Shown here in pieces: positions 9,512-18,864 of a stretch of 64,000 bases of DNA. The stretch spans positions 62,001 to 126,000 of the forward strand of contig NZ_CP089544.1 of the NCBI RefSeq assembly GCF_021233055.1, in the 5' to 3' direction. This stretch comes from Spirosoma oryzicola. GTDB taxonomy: Bacteria; Bacteroidota; Bacteroidia; Cytophagales; Spirosomataceae. The notes under the pieces are model-generated. The model saw only the letters and a program-made list of their open reading frames with translations. It searched no databases and had not been told where the DNA came from. The number at the start of each line of letters is the position of its first letter. The stretch's first letter is position 1. Both the position numbers and the translations under genes were made by a program.

Positions 9512-11752
9512 CTACTCTTTAGTCCTAAAATCAACTAGGTAAGGCTTCAGTCGATCGCCATGCTCATTCCGGAAACTTGGACCCATCAACAACTGATAAC
9601 GCTGATTGGGCGTCACCTCAAGTTCGAAGCAGAAAGACATCCTATCGTCCGAAAAGCCCAGTATCTTTTTTACTTTAGGCATGCTGGCCATCTTCAAATC
9701 CCCTTTACCAAAACCGTAGTAGCGGGTGTCCATCTGCTGGGAGAAGTGGAGAGTAATCACCGGCCTACTCATACTGACTACTTGCGAGCCATTCTCAAAG
9801 GGGGCCATGCCAATTACGCTGGGTCGGTAGTCGTTGAAATTCCAGACCGACGGCTGACTATTTTCGGCAAGGGTTCCTGTTAACAGATCCACCTCGATAT
9901 AACTATCGCTGAAAACCCTCTGTGTCGCCTTCACATAGTCCGAGGCCTTCGCTTGGTAGGGGTTGCGCACGAATGTTTGGGGGTTGCGCGCAAATAAAGG
10001 AAAGGCCGTACTTTGAACCTGAATCATGATCCGATGGCCTTTTTTAAAGGTATGTAACACATCCTGCAACGGAAAGCGAACGGCTGTTTTCTGACCAGGA
10101 CGAAGTGGCTGGGGGGTTTCAAAGCTATTGCGAAACCGGGCGGGCATCATTTCCGAACGAACCATCTGCCAGTAATTGCTCAGGGTGACGTTTTTGTTGG
10201 GCATATAGGCATGATTCGGTTCATCCAGGGGATAAACGTCGATCAGCTTGACAAAAAAATCAGCATCCGTACCCGTACTGGCGATGTTGAGAGACGCCCT
10301 AATCTCACCTCCCAGGGTTACATCATCCGCTAAAACTCCAGTTTGAAATAGCAGTACGTCGGGTCGACGGCCAGCAAAACGCTGATCTTCGCTCATGTAG
10401 CTGAAGGGCGTAAAGTTCATCGTCGACGTTAAATCCTCGGTGTGGGGAACGGGCTTGAGGGGATCGCTGAGGTAAGACAGAGACTGAATCTTTTGGGGTG
10501 GTTGCCCATCCAACCTACCCGATGCATTTAGGTAAAGTCTTTGCTTGTGAATACTGGCCGCAGGCCATTGATCAAACCGACTCCATTTTTTCAGCCCCGT
10601 ATCGAACATATACGCTTCGGGCAAACCCGTAGTCGTACCTATGCCTTTTAAAAAATGGCGAAAAAATTTGGCTTCAATCTGGTTCATATAGAAGCTGGCC
10701 AGGCTATCGCCAAAATAAAGGTTACTGTGCAAGGTATGGCCCGTCTCATGGGCCCATCCCCCGTGCCCAAACGGCCCCATGACTAGCGTATTGTAGGTAC
10801 CGGGGCTCTTCTTCTCAATCGTCTTGTAGAGATTCAAGGGCCCCGACAGGTCTTCGGCATCAAACCAACCGCCTACGGTCATGACGGCTGTTTTCAGGTT
10901 AGGCTGGTAGTGCTGAAGGATGGCTCTCTTTTTCCAGAAGTCGTCATAATTGGGGTGGTTCACCATTTGCTGCCACAAGACGTTGTCTTTGTAGTAGGTG
11001 TCAGCAAACGTCAGCGGACCTTGATCGAGGTAGAGTTGGTAGCCATCCCGGACCACTTTAGCCGTGTTGACCGGCTGACTATCGTACCAAGCCAGGGTGG
11101 TGGTGTCTTTCTTTGGAACGCCAAACCAGGGAAAGAGTAAAAAATAACTCTGCAAGAAGGCCCCATTATGGTGAAAGTCATCGAAAAAGAAGTCCGAAAT
11201 GGGTGCTTGCGGGCTGGATGCTTTCAGGGCAGGATGGTTGCTTAGCAAACCGGCTGCGGTATAAAAGCCGGGGTAGGACATGCCCCATTGGCCTACATGG
11301 CCATTGTTGTTGGGTACATTCCTGACTAACCAATCAATGGTGTCGAATGTATCGGAGCTTTCGTCTACGTCAGCACTGCTCTTGTGAACGGTTATGGGCG
11401 TCAGATTCGTGAACTGTCCTTCACTTTTGTAGCGACCCCGGACATCTTGATAAACAAAAATATAACCCTCCTGCATCATGGTCGTCGATGGGCCTAATCG
11501 TTGGGGATAATTATGCCTTCCGTATGGAGCAATGCTGTAGCAGGTCCGCTGTAATAGGATTGGATAGGGCCGGGCTAGCGTTGCTTGTTTTGGGGTGTAA
11601 ATAGCGGTAAATAGCTTCACGCCATCCCGCATGGTAATGTAGGTTTCGGCTTTGATGTAGTTTTCCTTAACGTCATAGGTTGGCTGCGCGCTTAGATGGT
11701 GCCGGCCAAGGAGGAGCCCAACCATGAGCAATTGAGTAACCGTGAGCTTCAT
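9512..11752 (-). CDS. Secreted X-Pro dipeptidyl-peptidase (S15) / CocE-NonD hydrolase
   Basis: 746 residues with a signal peptide (ending SAQ near residue 23). The alpha/beta-hydrolase core has GQWGMSYPGF with nucleophile Ser159. The conserved YQDVRGR (about residue 101) and a GPFGHGGW-type segment typical of CocE/NonD enzymes are present. From about residue 400 the sequence is a beta jelly-roll (X-Pro dipeptidyl-peptidase C-terminal domain). The last about 90 residues (ITLHFSQQMD...) add an Ig-like domain. It likely removes dipeptides or hydrolyses acyl amides/esters in the periplasm. Monocistronic. Confidence 0.88.
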   Translation of the reverse strand: MKLTVTQLLMVGLLLGRHHLSAQPTYDVKENYIKAETYITMRDGVKLFTAIYTPKQATLARPYPILLQRTCYSIAPYGRHNYPQRLGPSTTMMQEGYIFVYQDVRGRYKSEGQFTNLTPITVHKSSADVDESSDTFDTIDWLVRNVPNNNGHVGQWGMSYPGFYTAAGLLSNHPALKASSPQAPISDFFFDDFHHNGAFLQSYFLLFPWFGVPKKDTTTLAWYDSQPVNTAKVVRDGYQLYLDQGPLTFADTYYKDNVLWQQMVNHPNYDDFWKKRAILQHYQPNLKTAVMTVGGWFDAEDLSGPLNLYKTIEKKSPGTYNTLVMGPFGHGGWAHETGHTLHSNLYFGDSLASFYMNQIEAKFFRHFLKGIGTTTGLPEAYMFDTGLKKWSRFDQWPAASIHKQRLYLNASGRLDGQPPQKIQSLSYLSDPLKPVPHTEDLTSTMNFTPFSYMSEDQRFAGRRPDVLLFQTGVLADDVTLGGEIRASLNIASTGTDADFFVKLIDVYPLDEPNHAYMPNKNVTLSNYWQMVRSEMMPARFRNSFETPQPLRPGQKTAVRFPLQDVLHTFKKGHRIMIQVQSTAFPLFARNPQTFVRNPYQAKASDYVKATQRVFSDSYIEVDLLTGTLAENSQPSVWNFNDYRPSVIGMAPFENGSQVVSMSRPVITLHFSQQMDTRYYGFGKGDLKMASMPKVKKILGFSDDRMSFCFELEVTPNQRYQLLMGPSFRNEHGDRLKPYLVDFRTKE

Positions 11753-12100
11753 AACTGATTCATCTGGAGTCTATCGGGTTAGCAACTAGTAGTGATCTAC
11801 GGTTAGTTGCTCCAACCAAAGAGTAGGTAATAGCTAGCTGCGCTGCATCCGTAGCGAATATTTGCAGGCTATAAGGTGCTTCTAAGCCAAGAATTATAGC
11901 GTTATGGTCATATAACTGTGTCACTTGTCCGTATTTTAAAACGCCCCAATTATAGATATCCTCATGTCTTAGGTGGGAGCGATTTGTGAGAATCTATGAG
12001 TTCTTCGCCGATCAGCTATCCTGTCTACTAGCATACGCCCGTATACTAGTAGACAAAAAACAGAAATAGAAAGCCCTTTTTTGGCCTTCTGCGCAAATCA
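11753..12100. other. Intergenic region with long motif copy
   Basis: About 350 bases between the arsenite pump end and the peptidase start. Apart from the dispersed repeat (copy 7 and its AAAACGCCCC arm) nothing is recognised. Confidence 0.4.
11938..11991 (+). repeat. Dispersed motif copy 7 with extended upstream arm
   Basis: AAAACGCCCCAATTATAGAT leads into CATGTCTTAGGTGGGAGCG and TTTGTGAG. The first 44 bases differ at only two positions from the copy at 40069, showing that the repeat unit can be about 55 bases long, with the GTCTCA core as its most widespread part. Confidence 0.7.
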
Positions 12101-13159
12101 TCAAATCTGCCTTTGAAACGCTTTTTTGTAGTGTGGGGCAAACTTCTTCTCTTGTTTCAGCGCAAAATTGACCAGCAGAATCAGGGCCGGGACTTCGATC
12201 AACGGGCCGATGACAGCGGCAAAGGCCGCACCGGAATTGATGCCGAAAACGGCGATGGCCACGGCAATTCCCAGCTCGAAATTATTGCCCGCTGCGGTGA
12301 AGGCCAACGATGTAGATTTGGTGTAATCCGCACCAGCCCGTTTCGACAGATAGAAGGCCGAAAAAAACATGATCGCAAAATAGATCGTCAGCGGAATGGC
12401 GATGCGCACCACATCGAGCGGGATGGAGACAATCAACTGCCCTTTGAGGCTGAACATAACCACGATGGTAAATAACAGCGCAACGAGCGTTATAGGGCTG
12501 ATGGCTGGCAAATAACGTTCCTCGTACCAATGGCGGCTGAAAACCCGAGTGAGGATGATCCGGGAAAACAATCCGGCCAGAAACGGCACACCCAGATAGA
12601 TGAAAACACTCTTGGCCACTTCGTTAATCGTAATGTTGACCGTATAGCCTTTCAGCCCAAACAAAGGCGGTAGCACGCTGATAAAAACGTACGCATAGAC
12701 TGAATAGAACAGCACTTGAAAAATGCTGTTGAAGGCAACCAGGCCAGCGGCATAAAGACGGTCGCCTTTGGCCAGCTCATTCCAGACGATGACCATTGCA
12801 ATGCAGCGGGCAATGCCGATCATGATTAAGCCGGTCATGTATTCGGGTTTATCAGGCAAAAAAAGCACGGCTAATCCGAACATCAACAGCGGACCGACGA
12901 TCCAGTTTTGCATCAGCGACAGGGCCAATATTTTGGTGTTGGCAAACACCTTCGGTAATTCTTCGTAACGCACCTTTGCTAGTGGTGGGTACATCATCAA
13001 CACCAAGCCAATGGCCAGAGGTAGGTTCGTCGTACCGGAATTAAAGCCGTTGATGAAGGTTTGCGACTGCGGAAAGAAATGCCCGATGCCGACGCCGATC
13101 AGCATGGCCAAGAAAATCCACAGCGTGAGAAAGCGGTCCAGAAACGAGAGTCTAGGCAT
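12101..13159 (-). CDS. arsB: ACR3-family arsenite efflux permease
   Basis: 352-residue integral membrane protein with about ten hydrophobic segments, matching the ACR3 (bile/arsenite/riboflavin transporter) family. It carries the conserved membrane cysteine in [18 protein letters not shown] (about residue 117) and [20 protein letters not shown] near residue 290. It exports As(III) across the inner membrane. Last gene of the arsenic operon; its start overlaps the arsC end by 8 bases, so translation is probably coupled. Confidence 0.92.
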   Translation of the reverse strand: MPRLSFLDRFLTLWIFLAMLIGVGIGHFFPQSQTFINGFNSGTTNLPLAIGLVLMMYPPLAKVRYEELPKVFANTKILALSLMQNWIVGPLLMFGLAVLFLPDKPEYMTGLIMIGIARCIAMVIVWNELAKGDRLYAAGLVAFNSIFQVLFYSVYAYVFISVLPPLFGLKGYTVNITINEVAKSVFIYLGVPFLAGLFSRIILTRVFSRHWYEERYLPAISPITLVALLFTIVVMFSLKGQLIVSIPLDVVRIAIPLTIYFAIMFFSAFYLSKRAGADYTKSTSLAFTAAGNNFELGIAVAIAVFGINSGAAFAAVIGPLIEVPALILLVNFALKQEKKFAPHYKKAFQRQI

Positions 13160-13580
13160 GGGTGGCTTGGCTCGTTACGTTCTCCTCAATGAATTGCTGG
13201 CTGTAGGCTTTGATTTCATCGCGGACTACGCGGAACTGCGCCAACTTATCACCATCAGGGGCGTGTGATGGGTCGGTGAAGCGGTGATGCACCTTCTTGG
13301 CCGTAGATGGAAAATAGGGACATTGTTCGCGGGCATTGTCGCAAACGGTAATCACATAATCGAGTGGCAGGCTGGTATATTCGTCAGCATGGTTCGAAGT
13401 ATGGTGGGATATATCAATGCCATCTTCGGCCATGACCAGAATCGCCAACGGATTGACCCCGTGGGGAGCAACACCCGCGCTATAGACCTGAGCGCGGTCG
13501 CCCGCGAAATACTGCAAATAGCCCTCGGCCATCTGTGAACGGGCGGAATTACCCGTGCAAAGCACTAGAATATTTTTCAT
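13152..13580 (-). CDS. arsC: Arsenate reductase, thioredoxin-coupled LMW-phosphatase type
   Basis: 142 residues. It reduces As(V) to As(III) for the ACR3 pump. The P-loop is CTGNSAR with Cys8 (C-x5-R), and the relay cysteines are Cys80 and Cys87 in [10 protein letters not shown], the layout of the thioredoxin-linked family (Cys10/82/89 in S. aureus ArsC). It sits 20 bases after arsM and overlaps the permease gene. Confidence 0.92.
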   Translation of the reverse strand: MKNILVLCTGNSARSQMAEGYLQYFAGDRAQVYSAGVAPHGVNPLAILVMAEDGIDISHHTSNHADEYTSLPLDYVITVCDNAREQCPYFPSTAKKVHHRFTDPSHAPDGDKLAQFRVVRDEIKAYSQQFIEENVTSQATHA

Positions 13581-13600
13581 GATCGTTTTGGTTTAGTAGG

Positions 13601-14488
13601 TTAATTACAGCCATCTGGCCCGCAGCAAGTGGCTGCGGCTATTTTGGTCTCGGTGCTGGGCACTGGCTTTTGAGCGAATACCGTCACGCTGTAGATGCCT
13701 TTGTCTTGCTGGCGGTAGTCGGCCACTTCATCCGCTGACAGGTAGGTTTGCAGCACATCGTCGGGCAGGGTGATTTCCCGCTCCTTTTGAACTTGAATGT
13801 TGGTAAACCCGGCATCCTGCACGAGCTGCAAATAGGCGTCCTTCTGGATCGCGCCCGATACGCAGCCAACATACATTTCCGCGTCGTGCCGCAAGCCTTC
13901 GGGCAGCTCTCCTTTGAGCACAATGTCGGAAATACTGAAATGGCCACCGGGCTTCAAAATGCGGTACGTTTCTGAAAAGGCTTTGTGCTTGTCGGGGACC
14001 AGGTTCATCACACAATTGCTCACCACCACATCCGCCAGGTTCTCCGGCAACGGCATGTCCTCGATGTCGCCATAGACGAATTCGACGTTGGAGAAGCCCA
14101 ACGCTTTCGCATTCTTCCGGGCACGGTCGATCATGGGCGGGGTCATGTCCAGGCCGATCACCTGGCCCGTTTCGCCCGTTTCCGCACGGGCGACAAAGCA
14201 ATCATTGCCCGCACCCGATCCCAAATCCACCACCACATTTCCGGGCTTGATTTGTGCGAATTGCGTCGGTAAGCCGCAACCCAATCCCAAATCAGCATCG
14301 GCTACGTAGCCGTTCAGCTCCTGGTAATCCTGCGCCATCACAATCGGCACATTCGATTCGATTTCAGGTCCCGGCCTGGATTGGTCGCAGCACGAAGTAG
14401 GCCCGCAACAGCCATTGACGTCAGGTTGTTCGGCAATCGCGCCGTATTTCTGGCGCACGACTTCTTTGATTTGTTCAGCGGTTTCCAT
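13601..14488 (-). CDS. arsM: Arsenite S-adenosylmethionine methyltransferase
   Basis: 295 residues. It methylates As(III) using SAM. The SAM motif VDLGSGAGND lies near residue 87, GDIEDMPLPEN near 140, and SNCVMNLVPDKHKAF near 160. Cysteine-rich ends (NGCCGPTSCC near residue 26 and CCGPDGCN at the C-terminus) and the internal Cys near VGCVSGA fit arsenic binding. A purine-rich AAAGGAAAA precedes the ATG. A TAATATTA palindrome like that upstream of arsR lies about 25 bases upstream. Confidence 0.9.
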   Translation of the reverse strand: METAEQIKEVVRQKYGAIAEQPDVNGCCGPTSCCDQSRPGPEIESNVPIVMAQDYQELNGYVADADLGLGCGLPTQFAQIKPGNVVVDLGSGAGNDCFVARAETGETGQVIGLDMTPPMIDRARKNAKALGFSNVEFVYGDIEDMPLPENLADVVVSNCVMNLVPDKHKAFSETYRILKPGGHFSISDIVLKGELPEGLRHDAEMYVGCVSGAIQKDAYLQLVQDAGFTNIQVQKEREITLPDDVLQTYLSADEVADYRQQDKGIYSVTVFAQKPVPSTETKIAAATCCGPDGCN

Positions 14489-14511
14489 GTGATTTTCCTT
14501 TATTAGTTTAA

Positions 14512-14527
14512 TGTAATATTACGATGA
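14512..14527. promoter_or_regulatory. Putative ArsR operator before arsM
   Basis: TAATGTAATATTACGATG contains a near-palindrome around AATATT that shares the TAATATTACGAT half with the arsR upstream site. Probable second ArsR binding site controlling arsM-arsC-acr3. Confidence 0.5.
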
Positions 14528-14555
14528 ATAAGCGCAAAAAAAAGCCTGCTCTTTG

Positions 14556-14882
14556 TCAGCAGCAGGGCACTTCCACCATTGCATCCAGCAATGCGCCGAA
14601 GGTTTGTTTCGCTTCTTCCCATACAGGCGGATTGATGCAGTAGCACACGCGGGGCGGATTGATGTCGCCCTGAATGATGCCGATCCGTTTCAATTCCTTT
14701 AGATGCTGGGACACGGTTGCTTGGGCCAAATGCAATTCGCCCACCAGATCACCACAAACGCAGGCTTTCTTCTCGATCAGCATTTGCAGGATTGCCACCC
14801 GTGCAGGATGGGCAAAGGCTTTTGCCAAATCCGCGATGCGGTTTTGCTGGTCGGTGAATATTTCTGTTTTAGTCAAACCCAT
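14556..14882 (-). CDS. arsR: ArsR family arsenic-sensing repressor
   Basis: 108 residues from the ATG at 14882. Longer frames start only at TTG codons inside the promoter. Winged helix with recognition region LAQATVSQHLKELKRIG and an As(III)-binding pair in KKACVCGDL. It represses the operon until As(III) binds. It is the first gene of the - strand operon, 67 bases before arsM. Confidence 0.9.
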   Translation of the reverse strand: MGLTKTEIFTDQQNRIADLAKAFAHPARVAILQMLIEKKACVCGDLVGELHLAQATVSQHLKELKRIGIIQGDINPPRVCYCINPPVWEEAKQTFGALLDAMVEVPCC

Positions 14883-14883
14883 G

Positions 14884-14914
14884 CCACAAAGGTAGCACAA
14901 CAATTATTAATCGC
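14884..14914 (-). promoter_or_regulatory. Promoter of arsR
   Basis: On the - strand, TTG - 19 bases - TACCTTTG, then TGGC and the ATG. This fits the Bacteroidetes consensus TTG-N17-23-TAnnTTTG. The start codon follows the -7 element by only about four bases, so the transcript would be leaderless or nearly so. Confidence 0.6.
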
Positions 14915-14925
14915 AATATTACGAT
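14910..14925. promoter_or_regulatory. ArsR operator palindrome
   Basis: ATCGCAATATTACGAT is an almost perfect 16-base inverted repeat overlapping the -33 side of the arsR promoter. A related half-site precedes arsM. Confidence 0.6.
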
Positions 14926-15000
14926 GTGTATTTTTTAATAACAGAATCCCCGTCTCATTCTACGACCTACTAAAGATGCATACTCATGGCGACTATTCCT

Positions 15001-15029
15001 TCGTCTCAGGTGGGAGCAGTTCTTGAGAT
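15001..15029 (+). repeat. Dispersed GTCTCA/GGGAGC motif, copy 8
   Basis: TCGTCTCAGGTGGGAGCAGT then TCTTGAGATT. The core and TCTCA/TGAGA inversion are intact. Confidence 0.65.
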
Positions 15030-15385
15030 TGCTTTTTTTAAGATACTAAGCTAATTTTTAATATGTATTCAGTGGTCCGCCAGCAGCTCAATTAGTAACA
15101 TAACATGTGCCGTTTACCGTACTAACCCAACAGTCTTGACCCTAAATCGGTAAGTCACTCCTGGTGTCGATGCAACGGCTGCTGAACAACATTGAACCGC
15201 CGATTTTACCCTACTCCCGTGGGGCCACAATCTGACAATCTAAGCTAAAACGGTTTGACCCCTTTTGAGGGCATGAGACAAAGCTGCGTTACTCCTCAGC
15301 CGCACAAGCCAGCACTGCCGTAGGGGTTGCTCGGCGAGAATGCCACTTGTCCGGACAAAAACGATTTGTAGTCAGGACGCGCACT

Positions 15386-15414
15386 GATCCATCAGCACGC
15401 GTCGCTGATGGATC
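15386..15414 (-). terminator. Hairpin after SDR gene
   Basis: GATCCATCAGC and GCTGATGGATC form a perfect 11-base stem with a 7-base loop, five bases beyond the stop codon of the SDR gene. No U-run follows, so it may be an RNA-stabilising stem rather than a classical terminator. Confidence 0.5.
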
Positions 15415-15418
15415 AAAG

Positions 15419-16285
15419 TCAGGCGTTGCCGCCGTTAACGTCCAGCAGACTACCCGTGATGTACGAACCATCACTCGATGCTAGCAAAACGTAAGCCGGA
15501 GCCAGCTCTTCGGGCTGACCCGGCCGTTGGAGGATAGTTTTGCTAGCCGCTTCCACAACCCCATCAGGGCCCATGCCTGCCCCTGGTAGAAACGGGGTGT
15601 AAATTGGCCCCGGCAGTACGGCATTGACCCGTATTTTCTTCTCCCCTAGCTGAGTAGCCAGCGACATCGTGAACGCATGAATGGCACCTTTGGTGGAAGC
15701 ATAATCTACCAGTTTAGGCTGGCCCATCTTCCCCACAATACTGCCCGTATTGATGATAGCATCATTTTCCTTGAGATGAGGCAGGGCTGCCTGCACCATA
15801 AAGAAATAACCGTAAATGTTGGTCTCAAACGTACGCTGGAGCTGTTCTTCGGTAATGTCCTCAATGTTTTCAACCATGTGCTGGTAAGCCGCGTTGTTAA
15901 CTAGTATATTCAGTTGACCGAACTGGGCAATCGTCTGCTCAACGACCTGCTGACACATCGCTTTGCTGCGCACGTCGGAGGCTAGCGTTACACACTGTCC
16001 GCCGAAGGCTTCGGCTAATCGTTTGGTTTCCTGAGCATCGACCTCTTCTTCAGCCAGATAGGTAATGACGACGTTTGCCCCTTCTTTGGCAAAAGCAATG
16101 GCGACTGCCCGGCCGATACCGGAGTCCCCACCCGTGATGATGGCCACTTTGCCCGCAAGCTTGCCCGCTGCCTGGTAAGTCGCTAAGTCGCTATCGGGCT
16201 CAGGGGTCATTTTGGCCTGTATAGCCGGGAAGGGTTGTACTTCACTCTGGAGTTGTTCCGCTTGCGGGTAAGTAGGTTGTTGCAT
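15419..16285 (-). CDS. SDR family NAD(P)-dependent oxidoreductase
   Basis: 288-residue short-chain dehydrogenase. Cofactor motif TGGDSGIGRA near residue 51, VNNAAY near 129, and the catalytic Y-x3-K in YASTKGA near 194, preceded by a Ser in NTGSIV. The roughly 40-residue N-terminal extension rich in Gln/Pro is usual for the YdaD/YghA-type stress-related subgroup. Substrate unknown; general-stress alcohol/aldehyde dehydrogenase is plausible. Followed by an 11-bp stem hairpin. Confidence 0.88.
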   Translation of the reverse strand: MQQPTYPQAEQLQSEVQPFPAIQAKMTPEPDSDLATYQAAGKLAGKVAIITGGDSGIGRAVAIAFAKEGANVVITYLAEEEVDAQETKRLAEAFGGQCVTLASDVRSKAMCQQVVEQTIAQFGQLNILVNNAAYQHMVENIEDITEEQLQRTFETNIYGYFFMVQAALPHLKENDAIINTGSIVGKMGQPKLVDYASTKGAIHAFTMSLATQLGEKKIRVNAVLPGPIYTPFLPGAGMGPDGVVEAASKTILQRPGQPEELAPAYVLLASSDGSYITGSLLDVNGGNA

Positions 16286-16846
16286 ACAATAGTCAAGTTC
16301 ATTTTCTAATTATCATTCGATTAATCTATCGCCTTGTCAAAGTAGAATGTTTCGTTGTCCGGCTACCTTATAGCGATACAGCGCCAGTTTATTTCTTAGA
16401 TTACCATACTCGAACCCACCCCTCCTTTGGACTTATGGCTACAAGAAATCTGATTTGTTCTGTAAGAAGTTGAATGCTGAGGGAATGAATGTATGCTTAC
16501 CGGGGGCGGGTAAGCGTGGTCAGTTTGAGCAGCTGTATGAGAAGTGCGATGGGAGAGTGACGAAATACCAGGGAGCAGACTAGATTGGTAGCATACCGTT
16601 TTTGCTGGAAACAGACACATGAACACTTCATCGTCTAAACTAGGAGCCTTTTTGTGATCCGATTCTTATTGAAGAGCGGTTAACTTCATGCCGTTCTACA
16701 CAAAGTTACCTCGTGCTGATACCCTACGTTATCGGGCAGGCCCCTTTGGCATAGCAGTGCCGGAGAACTGCCTCCAACATGACTGCTTTCCCACTTGGGC
16801 GTGCCGCGGGAGCTATAGGTTACCCCAGCGAATCAAACAGCACCAG
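16286..16846. other. Intergenic region with possible coding remnant
   Basis: About 560 bases. A + strand frame without a start codon (16374-16583) reads like protein, including LLWTYGYKKSDLFCKKLNAE and CLPGAGKRGQFEQLYEKCDG, and ends in TAG. I do not recognise the family; it could be a remnant of a decayed gene. Dispersed motif copy 9 follows. Confidence 0.25.
16631..16657 (+). repeat. Dispersed GTCTCA/GGGAGC motif, copy 9
   Basis: TCGTCTAAACTAGGAGCC then TTTTTGTGA. Confidence 0.5.
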
Positions 16847-17674
16847 CTAATCAGGAGCAACGATTGGAAAATTGGGGGGAGTTTCATCGACTCTAAACCA
16901 GCTTTTTTCACTGGCAGAGCTAAGAGGACGGTTAGGCTTCCAGACTCGCTGAAAAACCAACGTGGTCAAGAGCATCGCACTACAGGGGGCCACCACGTAA
17001 ATCCAGTAGTGGTGGAAATCCAAGGCTCCAGCCGCCGTGCCTAAAGAACGGGCTGGATTCGTACTCATGCCCGAAAAGGGGGCTTCAAAAATGATGTAAA
17101 GCATAATTAAGCCTACGCCAAATGAACTGCTGAGCTTGCGAAATTTTTTAGAGTGCAGCGATAGCAGCGAGACGAATATTAGTAGACTCGATATAATAAA
17201 TTCGGCTAAGAAAGCAACGGGCCAACCGCCCGTTTCAGGCCTTGGCGCACTTAGATTGTAATTAACATCAGGATGAGAATACCACTTTTCCAGCAACTGG
17301 TAAACTATGAATCCACAAATAACGGCGCTGGTACATTGAAATAAAATGTACCAGACCGTGTCAACAGTTGAAATTTTGCCTGAATAGCGATAGGATAGCG
17401 TAATCGCTGGATTAATGAGTGAGCCCGATTTTTTTCCAGCTGGGTTATGGTTGATGACTAGCAGCACTAGCCCCATAATGACGGCCTGAATCGTTCGGCG
17501 CCATAATTTCGATTCACCCAGAAATTGACGAACTGGTGAATCCGGATGGTGTAACAAAACGGCCGTACAACACGAGCCGATCATAAATAATGAGACCCCC
17601 ATTGCTTCCGCTACATAATTTGGCCAATGATGTACAAAGGCCCGGCGCAGATCAGTGTTGAACGAAGTGACCAT
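16847..17674 (-). CDS. MIP/aquaporin family channel
   Basis: 275-residue membrane protein with about six hydrophobic segments and the two half-helix motifs of the major intrinsic protein family: NPA in SLINPAITL (about residue 87) and NPAR in STNPARSLG (about residue 208). It should form a water or small-solute channel. The N-terminal half is less typical than the C-terminal half, so selectivity cannot be judged. Monocistronic. Confidence 0.8.
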   Translation of the reverse strand: MVTSFNTDLRRAFVHHWPNYVAEAMGVSLFMIGSCCTAVLLHHPDSPVRQFLGESKLWRRTIQAVIMGLVLLVINHNPAGKKSGSLINPAITLSYRYSGKISTVDTVWYILFQCTSAVICGFIVYQLLEKWYSHPDVNYNLSAPRPETGGWPVAFLAEFIISSLLIFVSLLSLHSKKFRKLSSSFGVGLIMLYIIFEAPFSGMSTNPARSLGTAAGALDFHHYWIYVVAPCSAMLLTTLVFQRVWKPNRPLSSASEKSWFRVDETPPNFPIVAPD

Positions 17675-17733
17675 AGGCTACTTTAATTTACCAATTAATA
17701 AGAGAACAAATCAAGTGACCGCTACTGGCCTGG

Positions 17734-17860
17734 CTAACAAATCACGTTGAGGGGATTTGTGCTAACTGCTATCTGTTCGTTGCCTTTTTCATCTTTAATT
17801 TGTAGCAGATATACACCTTTTGACGAGTTGGTTGATCAACTCTACACCTTTTTTTCTGAA
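17734..17860 (-). pseudogene. Remnant of a type IX secretion C-terminal sorting domain
   Basis: On the - strand the frame ending at 17734 reads SSKGVYLLQIKDEKGNEQIA, the hallmark end of T9SS type A sorting domains. Upstream, the expected preceding residues appear only in another frame (VDQPT), with stops between. The large secreted protein that carried it has been lost. Confidence 0.55.
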
Positions 17861-18316
17861 TAGACGTGAGTTGACGTTGACTCATTGTGGGATTGTCGCC
17901 GGCAGCCGAATTCAACCCCTCTTCCGCCTACTTGATTTTTGGTAGTTTTCCTTGCTGGTTCATCGGATGCGTTAGGTCGTCATGTAGACTAAGCGTTTAA
18001 CGGAATGTGCTGGAGAATAGTAGTTTAGCCCGTTTCGACTCCGTGGCCATGATCCGCCAACGGCTATTTTGTTCAACCGGCTGCTGCAACCGCTTTTCGG
18101 TTGCAGCAGCCGGCTCGATTTGCCAGCGTAGATTCTAAACAAGGTCAGCCCCTACCGGATGTGATCCCTAACTGAGCCCACAAAGCGGCTGCTCGAATAG
18201 GGGCCGGGTGAGCTTTCTCTCAAAGAACGGTTTCTAACTCATGACCCTTCTTCATTGTGGTGGGAACAACTACTGACGACCGGCCAAACGCGTTAAATTG
18301 TCAAAGAGTAGCTAGC
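17861..18316. other. Intergenic region with strong hairpin
   Basis: Nothing gene-like is seen apart from the perfect hairpin at 18077-18113. Confidence 0.35.
18077..18113. repeat. Perfect 16-bp inverted repeat hairpin
   Basis: CCGGCTGCTGCAACCG, loop CTTTT, then CGGTTGCAGCAGCCGG. A very stable stem with no U-run after it and no adjacent gene end. It could be a REP-like or mobile-element end structure or part of a small RNA. Confidence 0.7.
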
Positions 18317-18547
18317 TCATTTACGTGCAGTCTGCTCGGTTTTAACTTGCCGATCAACTAGCTTACGCTGATAATAATGAGGGGTCAGCAGCTGGGCCTT
18401 GTAGCGGGGCTCCGGGCTGGGAAGGGGCAATAAGTAGGTGATCACGGAAAGATCGCCCATCCCCTGTTGGATTGTCCAATCCTGAAAAGCCGCCCAGGTG
18501 GTGAAAGCACCCGGGAGATCTGTTTGATAGGTTCGTGATGAAGTCAT
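18317..18547 (-). CDS. Small hypothetical protein
   Basis: 76 residues from ATG. Mixed composition (AFTTWAAFQDWTIQQG, PLPSPEPRYKAQLLTPHYYQ) with no signal peptide or membrane segment. The composition looks like a genuine small cytoplasmic protein, but no family is recognised. Confidence 0.45.
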   Translation of the reverse strand: MTSSRTYQTDLPGAFTTWAAFQDWTIQQGMGDLSVITYLLPLPSPEPRYKAQLLTPHYYQRKLVDRQVKTEQTARK

Positions 18548-18864
18548 ATAAATCAGGTAGTCAACAAATTAGAATAAACGGTTTATTGACTACCTGTTTA
18601 CGCTCTTTGTTCGCTGACCAACAAAATAAATGGTGCTATATGACTCAGGCTGATCAACCTGTTAATCCGTTGATCAGCCTGAACTTGAAACGTGGGGTAA
18701 CTGGCTAACTAAGCCCCCGTTTGTCAGTTGATTTCTCGCTTTACCAAACGTGAAGGCCCGCTAAGTAGTAATGGGATCGTGAAATACACGATGATATTGA
18801 TTTTTGTCGAGGGTGTCGGGCGCACCGGAAAGGTGCGCCGTTTTAGCTTTGGGAGTTCAGCTTA
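18548..18864. other. Intergenic region with terminator-like hairpin
   Basis: About 315 bases; the only clear element is the hairpin at 18818-18844, just before a small open frame. Confidence 0.35.
18818..18844 (+). terminator. Intrinsic terminator or attenuator
   Basis: GGGCGCACC and GGTGCGCC pair around GGAAA, then GTTTT. No + strand gene ends just before it. It lies about 20 bases before the ATG of the small frame at 18865, so it may attenuate that gene or end a small RNA. Confidence 0.55.

Larger units (their letters stand above)
14926..15418. other. Intergenic region upstream of ars operon
   Basis: About 490 bases. It contains dispersed motif copy 8 and a hairpin just after the SDR gene. 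No gene is supported. Confidence 0.4.
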
